Assembly: GCA_930367215.1 (NCBI GenBank) | Contig: OV884059.1 | Location: 19,182,945 to 19,246,944 of the forward strand | Length of the DNA: 64,000 nt | Direction of reading: 5' to 3' | Source: Pollenia angustigena | Taxonomy: Eukaryota > Arthropoda > Insecta > Diptera > Polleniidae | In this document: positions 54,724 through 63,565 of the stretch, in pieces | Layout: the number at the start of each line of letters is the position of its first letter | Numbering within the stretch: position 1 is the stretch's first letter | Position numbers and translations under genes: made by a program | Notes under the pieces: model-generated | The model's database searches: none | What the model saw: only the letters and a program-made list of their open reading frames with translations | Told to the model about the DNA's origin: nothing

Positions 54724-55604
54724 AAGTTTGTTATTATTTTAGTTGGTCATTTTTGGTTTTTATATGTTTAAATTAAACTTTTTAAATTCGAAATTTTAAA
54801 CTTTTGAATTCTAGCATAATGACATCAAAAGGAGGAGGGGACAGAAAATTGTTGTTTCAATACAAAAATTTAGATGAACTTATTTTCTAAATTTACGAAT
54901 ATAGATAATTTAAAATTATTGGTATTAAAAAAAGTCAGAATTTATAAATATTAATTTTAAGAACAAATTATCCTAATTAATCAAATTTTGGAGCATTTAC
55001 TCCCTTCTCCCAGCAGACCACCAGTATATTATTAAGTATTACTCTCCTATCTAGGCAAAGTAATTTTATGAAAATATTTATGAACTGTTTGTAGTCGTAT
55101 AATTAAAAAAAAAAGCTTGTTAAAGACGAATAAATAATTCAATATTTTGACTTTTCAGAGCTTTTTTGCAAAAAAAAAATACGTTCTGTTGTTACAATAT
55201 CTTGAGACTGTTCTCTGGTTCTCCTATTTTGTGTGTTCTTTTTTTCCTCCTAAAAGTTTTCGAATATATCGCATTAATTTCGGTAAACAATACCCTCAAT
55301 CACAGATGGTGGAAAGGCTTAATTCTCTAATCAAGAGATCCTATTAAAAAATTTGGAATATTATTAAAGAGTTCCCACAAACAAAATCTTCAATCGCAGG
55401 TGATGTGTTAAAACGAAATTGAGCCAAGTTCACAGGATCTTTATTAATTATCCTAGTACACAAAAAAAAAAACAACTTAAAAAAAATATCTCCACAAATT
55501 CAATCAAGACAATCAAAATTAAATTAAATGTTCACAAAATTTTCTTATAAAAATTTCAAAACTAATGCGATGGAAAAACATATTATATTTTTAATTTAAA
55601 AAAA
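54724..55604. other. No gene recognised
   Basis: The ORF at 55,147-55,347 (QMVERLNSLIKRSY at its end) is not assignable. A/T-rich with A-runs. Confidence 0.35.
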
Positions 55605-56048
55605 CGAGAACGATGCCTCACAGCGTGGAGGGCAGTGAAGAAAGTCATACGATAGTTTTTGGGAAGTACGCGAGCACACAATTACCCCGCTCTTGTGACC
55701 AAGGTGTTGCACTACTTCCAGAAAATTGGAGTGAATATGCCCCTCAAAATTCACTTCTTGCATCACCATCTCGAATACTTCTGCAAGCAGCTAGCCTCAG
55801 AGTCGGATGAACATGGCGAGCGCTTCCATTAAGTGGCAATGCCAATGGAAACGCGACATAAAGGCAAAGGGCTCGATTCGCTGGTGGCCGAAGTTTGTTG
55901 GTGGTCGCAAAAGACGTACGATCCCGACAATGAAGATAAAGAAGAAGAATATACAATGGGAGTTTCCTCCGAGGGTAAAATATGGTTAGAAGCGGCCAAC
56001 AAAAAACACTTTCTAATCGGGATCCAAGCCATGACCCACGATAAGTGA
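55605..56048 (+). pseudogene. Uncharacterised repeat-associated gene (GERFHQ type), C-terminal third
   Basis: The frame from 55,623 reads AWRAVKKVIR, a TAG at 55,653-55,655, then FLGSTRAHNYPALVTKVLHY, NMPLKIHFLHHHLEYFCKQL and SDEHGERFH. A TAA at 55,830-55,832 replaces the expected Gln (FHQ), and VAMPMETRHKGKGLDSL and EVCWW follow. This is the conserved end of the same protein type whose N-terminal part lies at 48,318-49,576; that half stops close to where this one begins. They may be one gene split by later insertions (6 kb apart) or two separate copies. The function of the family is unknown to me. Confidence 0.7.
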
Positions 56049-56216
56049 AGAAAAATCCCAGGTTAAGCGCAACCAACATAGCGAATGATATCACTAATTC
56101 TTTCAATAAACATGCTCATCCAAAAACAGTTCAAAGAGCATTACGGAATAGGGGATATAACATCAGAGTTCCACGGAAAAAACAACTCATAAGTGAGAAA
56201 AGTAGAACGCTTTTGA
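56045..56216 (+). pseudogene. Tc1-type transposase, second HTH fragment
   Basis: KKNPRLSATNIANDITNSFN, then HPKTVQRALRNRGYNIRVPR and KKQLISEKSR. This is the second helix-turn-helix of a Tc1 transposase with the invariant (R/K)VPRKKPLIS linker. It breaks off at about 56,216, where hAT sequence begins. No other Tc1 part is adjacent. Confidence 0.72.
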
Positions 56217-57778
56217 TGGACTCACTTTACGGAAGACGGGGACCACCGAGCAAATATTGCAAGAGTCCTTAAGTACAGCGGGTGATGTCCCTAGCTCTAG
56301 CACTCGTATACCCCAACAGCAACACACTATGACTCAGTTTTTGCGCAGGGTTCTACCCATTAAAAACTGGAAAATATTGATAAACATGTTTAGGGACATC
56401 ATGCCTTAAGAATTGTGGAAGAACCGGATTTCAAAAAACTTATAGAGGAAGTATCGCAGTGCCCAGGCTACACCTTGCCAACAAGGAAAACAATTTCCTA
56501 CAACTTGCTGCCATCTACTCATATGGTCATAGTGAGATCCACTCTTGCAGTTTGTTTAACCACTGATGGATGGACATCGAAAACAAATGCAAGCTATATG
56601 GTAGTTACAGCCCATTATATAGACTCTCACACGAATTTGAAATCGCATTTGTTATCCTGCGTACAGTTTGATGAACGGCATACAAGCGAAAATTTGTGCA
56701 ATCTTTAAAAAAAGTGATCTCAGACTTTGAATTAACAAACAAAGTAACGACCGTTGTAAGTGACAATGCAGCGAATATTACTGCATCAATAAAACTTGGA
56801 GGATGGAGAGAAATTAGGTGTTTTGCCCACTCCTTAAATTTAGTGGTGCTATCCTCGCTAAAGAATGTTAATGTCGTTGTAATAAAAGTAAAAAGAATTG
56901 TGGAATATTTTCATAAAGGCACGCAGGGTTTGAAAAAATTACAAGAGGCTCAAAAGCAAATGAGCCTTCCTGAATTAAAACTCAAGCAGGATGTCGTCAC
57001 ACGGTGGAATTTGACTTTCGAAATGCTTGCGAGAATATATAAAAAAAGGATGCTGTGATTTTAACCCTGTCTCTCAATAGACCAGATTTGACATTTTCTC
57101 TCGATGAATGGGAGCATATAAAAGACATTTTACCAACTTTAAAACCATTCTATGAAATTACAATTGAAATGTCTTCAGAGAAAAATGTAGCGCTTTCCAA
57201 AGTTACATTGCTGTGCAATCTTTTGGAACGTTTTATTTCCAAATCCTACTCTTCAAAACCCACTATATTAGAAATGCTAAAAACACTGCAAAATTAGATG
57301 CCACAACGTTTTGGCAATCTGAAGCGGATAAATTTGTATGCGGAAACGTTTTATTTCCAAATCCTACTCTTCAAAACCCACTATATCAGAAATGATAAAA
57401 ACACTGCAAAATTAGATGCCACAACGTTTTGACAATCTGAAGCGGATCAATTTGTATGCGGAAAGCACCATCCTTGATCCTCGTTTTAAAAGAAATGGCT
57501 TTAAAAATAAAACAATATACGATGAAAGTATACAAATCTAGAGAGACAGAATAAGTCCTGTTAGACTGCCAAACGATGCTGAAGTGATTGAGGAAGCGCC
57601 AAACATAATCACTTCTGCGAATGAAGAAAATTCCAGTAAATGGAATGATTATGATGCAGACTTTAGAAAAATTGTTAGACCGGAAATCATTAAAGCTGCA
57701 ACCATTAGGGAATTTGATAAGTACCTAGATGAGGAGTATGTGCAAAGAAAAGAATTGCTGAGTTTATTATTGACTTAA
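56217..57778 (+). pseudogene. hAT-Ac (ZBED-like) transposase, broken
   Basis: Pieces in order: QQQHTMTQFLRRVLPI (about 56,315-56,365); IVEEPDFKKLIEEVSQCPGY then LPTRKTISYNLLPS; AVCLTTDGWTSKTNASYMVV (first catalytic Asp in TTDGWTS); VTTVVSDNAANITASIKLGG and CFAHSLNLVV (second Asp in VSDNAANI and the CxxHxLNL motif); KLKQDVVTRWNLTFEMLARI; ITIEMSSEKNVALSKVTLLC; STILDPRFKRNGF; and IREFDKYLDEEYVQRKELLS. The N-terminal BED finger and the last C-terminal block (catalytic Glu region) are missing. There are several frameshifts and a 118-bp internal duplication. Best read as a ZBED/Ac-type hAT transposase; likely the transposase of the 10-kb insertion. Confidence 0.88.
57229..57464. repeat. 118-bp tandem duplication inside the hAT transposase
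   Basis: CGTTTTATTTCCAAATCCTA ... GTATGCGGAAA at 57,229-57,346 is repeated at 57,347-57,464 with about four differences. 118 is not a multiple of three, so the duplication itself breaks the frame. Confidence 0.88.
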
Positions 57779-58164
57779 ATAGTATAAAATATGAAAAACA
57801 TTTAAATAGAAATAAATATTAAATGTTTTGATTAAAGTGAATTTATAATTTAAAACAAAAAAATATTTTGACAAAACTAAATTTTAACTTACATACGTTT
57901 ACAAATTAACCACAGAACACAATGAAAAACACAAAGCAAAATGAAAAATTGTTCTTCGAATTTGCTTTGTGTTTATTGTTTTCTATTCTTGTGTACATAT
58001 TTATTATACAATTATGCTATATTTGTTTCTTTTAACACATTGCCGTATTCAATCAATTGTGAATGACTGAACGAAAGCCACAAGCAACGAACTAGTTTAC
58101 TTTTTTAACTGAACGATAATGACCGGTCACCTGAATGAACGATTAAGCCCAAGGCTAATATATG

Positions 58165-59410
58165 GTGTTCGTTGATCAACCATACATAATAGAATCCATG
58201 GAGGGTCCTAGAAGAATTGGTCCACCAACAGTTTTAACAAATACTGAAGAGGAAAGCCTTACAAAGCGGGGGCACGACTTGGCAAAATACAATTTTCCAT
58301 TTAAAATTGATGACCTACTCAACACAGTTCAGTTGAATATAACACAGCGTTTACATTTGCCAGTACTGGCAAGACAGTAAGCATATACATATTAGTTGGC
58401 AAAACAATGCAAAAACAAAATAGCTGTAAAATTGTTTATGTGTTAGTGAAAAAGTTTGAATGAATTGCTACTGTCTTGCCAGTACTGGCAAATGTAAACG
58501 CTATGTTAGGATAGACAAGATCTACACCATTTGCAAACGATAGTCCAGGTAGAAAATAATTTTCTGGCTTTTTAAAAAAAGCATCCCGAATAAGCTCTTA
58601 GATAAACTGTAGGGATAAGTAATGGGGAGAGCAATAATTTCGAAAGAATTCATTACAAAATAGTTTGAAGAACTAAAAGAACAAAACGCTCTTGATATTT
58701 TGGATGATCCATCACACATTTTTAACGGAAAGGAAACGAGTTTTTGTATATTTCTAACAAACGGATATTTCTAACAAAGTAGCGAAAAAAAGCGGTGACG
58801 TTGTAACTAGTTTTTTCAGCTAACAGTAAGACATTCAATGGTTGTATTTTCGATCATTCAAGTACCGAAAAATATCATAAACAGCCTCCCAGATAGATGG
58901 TATTTAAGAAATACAGAAAGTGGATGGATGATATGCGAAACATTTTAGGAATATGGTGCCACCTGCGTTCATATGTATATGGCTCAACGAACACAGTGTT
59001 CATCGGCCGATTCTACTTTTTGTAGATGGCCGCAAATTTCACATGACGTTAGAGTTAAGCCAGTTTTGCAAAAGTAACCAAATAATTTTGTATGCGTTTC
59101 CTCCAAATAAAACGCATATAATGCAGCCTGCAGACGTTTTAAGCCTTTAAAAACGGAATGGAGAATGTGGCAAAAGCCAGCACAGTCCTGTTGTGTTGTC
59201 CAAATTAATTTTTTGTACTTATCTTCATATGGATCGCTCTGATCTTCATTTGGAAGCTACGTTAAAAAAAAACTTTACCCATTTACCTCTGATAACGTAG
59301 AATACACTAAATGTATGAGAAACAGCTTAGAAGAGTTGACAGGAGAAATCAATAAAAACAAAAGGTTAGTCAACACAGATTATGACAAAGCTATTGAGAT
59401 CATCAGTTAG
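58165..59410 (+). pseudogene. pogo-like (DDE_1) transposase, main part
   Basis: Continues the HTH from 47,994. Blocks with frame changes: RRIGPPTVLTNTEEE and KYNFPFKIDDLLNTVQ (CENP-B-type HTH); RSTPFANDSP and NALDILDDPSHIFNGKETSF (first catalytic block, NGxE where the family has NxDE); NSLPDRWYLRNTESGWMICE; PILLFVDGRKFHMTLELSQF (second catalytic Asp in VDGxxxH); ILYAFPPNKTHIMQPADV (third catalytic Asp); and YPFTSDNVEYTKCMRNSL. Stops and shifts make it dead. Besides the 10-kb insertion it carries a hairpin element at 58,346-58,502. The family is pogo/Tigger-type, related to jerky and CENP-B. Confidence 0.85.
58346..58502. mobile_element. 157-bp hairpin element in the pogo ORF
   Basis: AGCGTTTACATTTGCCAGTA, then CTGGCAAGACAGTA, is perfectly mirrored at the right over 34 bp, and TAACA(C/T) precedes both arms. 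It sits between VQLNI and the RSTPFANDSP block of pogo. The target duplication is not resolved; GAATA and GGATA stand outside the longest possible arms. Confidence 0.8.
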
Positions 59411-59709
59411 TCCGAAACTATCGGATAGTGCTTCGGAAGAGATTTCTGCAAAATACTGAAATTATAAGTAACGTAACGGTACAATCAGGTACATATATCC
59501 ATAATTAACCCCGAGGGGATTAATTTCGAATTGATTGTGGTAGCTGGAGATATTGAATCTCTCTAAATGTTATAAATTTCAAATCAGTTGCAAGGCGATT
59601 TTACTTAAATTAACACGTAATTACAGTTAAAAAAGGTACATATGAACCATAAGACTGATAAAAAATAAGTGTTTATTATATTTAAGCTAGAAGAAGGGAC
59701 AAATGTCGG

Positions 59710-60085
59710 ACTTTTTTAAATTCTTCTAAGCTGGCGAAAAAAGTGTTAATGCGTTTAGTGGTGATGATAAAAGAAAGGGGCATGGCTAAAGACACTGACA
59801 TTTTCAGTCGTTGTCTAATGATGGATGATCTCTTACATAAATTTAATTGGGAAGGTCGGGGGGATAAGAGAGCGCTGGGGAATTTGCAATTCTTTGACAG
59901 GCTTTTAAGAAGTATGTTACCAGTTTGGACTACCAATGAATTAATTATTTAATTTTTCTTTCTTAATTTCAGAAATCTTTCCCCAACAATCGCCAATTGA
60001 GTTTGAGAGGCGCGTAAAGAAAGCTGTGGAAAAAAGCCACCACAGGCAAAAACAAAAGATTTATTTCAAAAAATTATTTCTTCTT
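59710..60085 (+). pseudogene. DUF4806-like fragment, unknown function
   Basis: The frame from about 59,728 reads LAKKVLMRLVVMI, then CLMMDDLLHKFNWEGRGDKR and ALGNLQFFDRLLRS. The pattern (LMxDxLxxxFNWxGxxxKxALxxL) recalls DUF4806, a domain common in repeat-associated insect proteins. After a stop, a T-rich tract ending TTTCAG (about 59,972) is followed by QSPIEFERRVKKAVEKSHHR, which could be a following exon. No partner domain is seen, so it is a fragment; the assignment is tentative. Confidence 0.4.
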
Positions 60086-60360
60086 TGATTTTGAATAAAA
60101 ACCTTAGTAATTTTATTTATATATGTTATTTGTCTGTTTTTGTTGTTATGTATTGTTAGAGTTGTTCATTGTAAATTATTTTCTTCTAAATATTGGCTCA
60201 AAATAATTTATTTAGAATTTTGTTTACTAATTCTAAGAAAAAAATAACAAATTCTCAGTATTCATCAAATTATTTATATTTAATTACTATTAATTATCCA
60301 AGGGAAACAAAAAGCGATACAATTTTTAAATCTGTTAAATATCTTCTAAGATTCAGAGCT
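60086..60360. other. AT-rich spacer
   Basis: Nothing is recognised. The ORF at 60,193-60,432 runs into the TTAA element and is not supported. Confidence 0.35.
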
Positions 60361-60364
60361 TTAA

Positions 60365-60799
60365 CCCTTCTGCACTCCTTTGGTCAATTTGACCCAATTT
60401 TGGTTTTCAAACGCAAAATTTGTCCCTTTTAATATAAGATATGGACGTGAAACTTCAATTTATCCATTACAGGGACAAAAATTATAAATTTAAATGAAAA
60501 TAATAAAATTTTAGTTTTTCCTTCCCCCTCCAAAGGAAGGAAAAACTAACGCATGTTGGGTCAATATGACCCAACATGCGATATTGCAAGTTTAATTCCA
60601 CTTTAAAAATTTGTTTTCTATTGAATTGAGTTCATCTTCATTCAGAATCATCGATCAATAATTTTTTCGGTCAAATAATCAATAGAATCGCTTTTGTTTT
60701 TATTACACTTAAATATGAAATGCTGTTAACATTTTATTGTTGGGTCATATTGACCCAAAGGATCATAGGAAGGGCACATATCCAAGGGATGCAGAAGGG
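60365..60799. mobile_element. piggyBac-like non-autonomous element with TGGGTCA palindromes
   Basis: CCCTTCTGCA and TGCAGAAGGG ends, flanked by TTAA at 60,361-60,364 and 60,800-60,803; 435 bp. TGGTCAATTTGACCCAA, TGGGTCAATATGACCCA and TGGGTCATATTGACCCA lie near the left end, in the middle and near the right end. TTAA and the CCC start fit piggyBac. Non-coding. Confidence 0.82.
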
Positions 60800-60803
60800 T
60801 TAA

Positions 60804-61161
60804 AAACAGTGCCTGCCTTAGCTGCCCCAGTCTCTACTAATAAAGAACTTGCAGGGCTCTTATATTCTTTTCAATTTATTTTTATTTTGAATAAAATTAA
60901 TTTTGCTTTAACTTTCACCGCAACAACAAAAAATATATGTAAATTTAAATAAATAATTGATGGATTTTTTTCTCAAGAATATTATTTTCCGCGAGAAACA
61001 AATTCCTTGAGAATATTCATGTTTGGGCCGAATATGTGTATTAACAAAATATTTGTAATAGGTTGAGTGTTTTCGCAAAATTATACTATTTGTGCCATAG
61101 TTGAAAATGGTTCTCGTTCTTTATTTACTTTTGTGTGAAAGGTGCCACACCCAATTATCCC
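60804..61161. other. AT-rich spacer, nothing recognised
   Basis: No inverted repeats and no domain. Confidence 0.35.
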
Positions 61162-61169
61162 AACCGGAC

Positions 61170-62087
61170 CAGAGACCTGCGCCGAAGAGGCTTAGCCGGC
61201 TGTTAGCCAGCCGCCGATGAAAATATTTGTAGCCACCGCCGCCGAAAGTTCTTCGGCTAAAAATCGGCTTTTTATTCTCTTTTTTTAACACCTTGCCATT
61301 CTTTTTTGTTTTTCTATCCTTAAAAAGTGTAACTCTTAGTTTCTTGTTTATAAAGCACCAAAATTTCATCAACATTTTTAAAATAACGACATATAAGAAA
61401 ATGAATGAACACTGGTGCATTCGTTGATTATTTTTGTGATAACTATTCTGTGTATTTTCCCGCCGAAAGTTTTAACTCTGTAAAAATTTGACCAAATCAC
61501 TTTTGTTAAACAGCCTTAAGTGTTTATTGTTTTTAAAACTATATATTTGGCTGCAATTCAAAATTAAATAAATATGTGTGAGAATAACAAAATTAAAGAT
61601 GAAACTGATTCCAGCGATACGGTTGCCTAGATCAGCGAGTTCAATTCAGATTTCATGCATTACGAAAATATGCTTAACAAGAAAAATTAATTTAAGAGTA
61701 AATCGCAAATATGTTTGTTTGCGTCAACACCTTCAACTACCCTTCAACGTGGTCGAAATTTTGGTATGTCACTGTACCCCATTTTGTCCTTTTTTAAGAT
61801 ACCGTTTTCAAAAAGATGGTGTGGTTTATATGTAAAAATTTTAAATTTTGAACTCTGGAATAGCTAATTATTCAATTAACGTTTGATTTCCTGTGTCATT
61901 GAAAACATGTGATTCTTGTTTAAACAGAATTATAGTACGAAAAATATGCAAATGTACATGCATATAATTTTAATATACATATCCCATCGGCTGACAGCCA
62001 CATCGGCTAACAGCCGGAGCGAGCCGCTGCCGAGCATTTTTTGCGTCAGCCGCCGCCGCCGATTAAATCCCACGGCGCAGGTCTCTG
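61170..62087. mobile_element. Non-autonomous hAT element with GC-rich ends, 918 bp
   Basis: CAGAGACCTGCGCCG at the left and CGGCGCAGGTCTCTG at the right are perfect inverses, with perfect 8-bp duplication AACCGGAC at 61,162-61,169 and 62,088-62,095. Each end has repeated CGGCT(G/A)ACAGCC / GCCGCCG motifs in otherwise A/T-rich DNA. The interior ORFs (61,121-61,420 minus; 61,578-61,835 plus) show no domain. Confidence 0.9.
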
Positions 62088-62095
62088 AACCGGAC

Positions 62096-63565
62096 TGATT
62101 TTTGACATATAATATAATAATAATACAAAAAAAAAAAAAAAATTTAAGATTTTTTTTAATTAATGAAGATTTTTCTCCGAAAATTTCTGACACCACTTAT
62201 CACAGACCATGAATAGACTCGAGACGAAAAAAACCAAAATATGGCCAAATTACCACAATAATATGTTGCTAAACATTTTTAATAAAATGCTAAATTCACA
62301 TTAGGTTGTTGTTTTTTTAGACCTGCCGAATGCCAAGAAAACATCAAAATTTGCAATACCAAAGAATTAAAGTGCTGAACTAAAAGCAGATGTAGGGCTC
62401 TAAGCTGACTAATTCGACTCTAATTTTAATCACTCAAACTAATATAGGTAGAATTGATTTTGTGGGTTTAGGCAATATAGACAATATGACATAAAGAAGT
62501 GTAGGCTTTCAAATAGGAAGTGCCTCCATGGAAGTAAACTCCGATTATTCCGACAGTGAGAGTTAGGAAATATATGTATATGACTAAGCAATGGGCGGGA
62601 TGGACATAAATACGATTTTTTTTGGCCAAATCAAGTAAACGTTCGTACGCTTCTTCTAAATTAAGAACTCCTAATACTGCACTTGACCTAAGTTAAGCGC
62701 TAGTAATGCTAAATTTATTTAATTGTTTAACTAATCTAAGGATACGGTAGAGAAATTGGGAATCGAGTTGAAGGAAAAATCGTCAAAAATATCAAATGCC
62801 TTGAAAATAGTTTAATAAATCATAATCGTGATGCCAAAAATCGTCGGTATAGCATTGGTGTAAAACTAATTGCTTAAGCGGCACATTTACTCTCCCCTTT
62901 AGTTTATCTTTTTGAAATGCATACCTTCACTTAATTGTTAATAAAAGCGAAACGCGTTCATCGATTTTCATGATTTATGTCTCATTTATTTCATAGGTTA
63001 TGCGACTTCACGTGAAAGTAATAGGACTTGAAACATTTTTTTTTACTGTTTTGGATTTTTTATGAATTAAAAATAAAAAATTTTAATTTTTTGGGCAAAA
63101 AATATTTTTTTTCTTCATACATTTATTTATAACTGCGAAACTGTTGCTTATGTAGCAAAATGTTATATAAACAGATGAAAGTTATTGTAATTCTTATCCT
63201 TAGCAGAACTGAGTCCTGAATCAATTAGCTGAAAAATGTTGTACTGTGTAATGCAACAAATTGAGAGGTGGCACCTGGTGGCACTTGAAATTGATTTATA
63301 ATGTTAAAACAGATATAAGACAATGTATTAGTAGTGATTTCAAACTAAAGAAAAGTAAAGATCAAATTGCAGGTCCAAATGTTTGGAGAAAAATGGGATT
63401 TTTGTTATATGTTCATAAAAATACACAAAAAAAAAAACTTAAGTCTCTGCAGATTTTTTTTTTTCAATTTTAGTATACTTAAATATACTACTTTAAATAG
63501 AAAAAAAAGAAAAACGTTAGCTCACATAGTAAAAAAATATTCGCATTTAAATTCTTAGGTTTAAA
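62096..63565. other. No gene recognised
   Basis: No element ends were identified. 63,252-63,560 may be leader or intron of the open frame that follows. The overlapping ORFs at 63,261-63,558 have no domain. Confidence 0.35.

Larger units (their letters stand above)
48003..58156 (+). mobile_element. 10.15-kb insertion in the pogo ORF: large hAT-like element or nested stack
   Basis: Bounded by perfect 8-bp duplications AATATATG at 47,995-48,002 and 58,157-58,164. Removing the block restores the pogo helix-turn-helix reading. Near both ends lie clusters of TGAACGA (left: 48,017, 48,054, 48,061 and inverse copies; right: about 58,066-58,140), as expected for hAT subterminal binding motifs. Only a weak terminal inverted repeat can be drawn. 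Contents in order: a PLHIKL/GERFHQ gene half, TATACCC copy E, a younger hAT, an inverted-repeat element, the other gene half, a Tc1 scrap and a hAT-Ac transposase. The hAT transposase plus the 8-bp target favour one large hAT element; independent later insertions account for at least the contents at 50.3-53.6 kb. Confidence 0.65.

Noticed and set aside
48010..58150. Direct repeats ACGAACTAGTT...TGAACGAT as LTRs of a retrovirus-like element
   Set aside because: The similarity covers only short motif clusters. There is no TG...CA boundary, primer-binding site or gag/pol; an 8-bp duplication and a hAT transposase fit a DNA transposon better.
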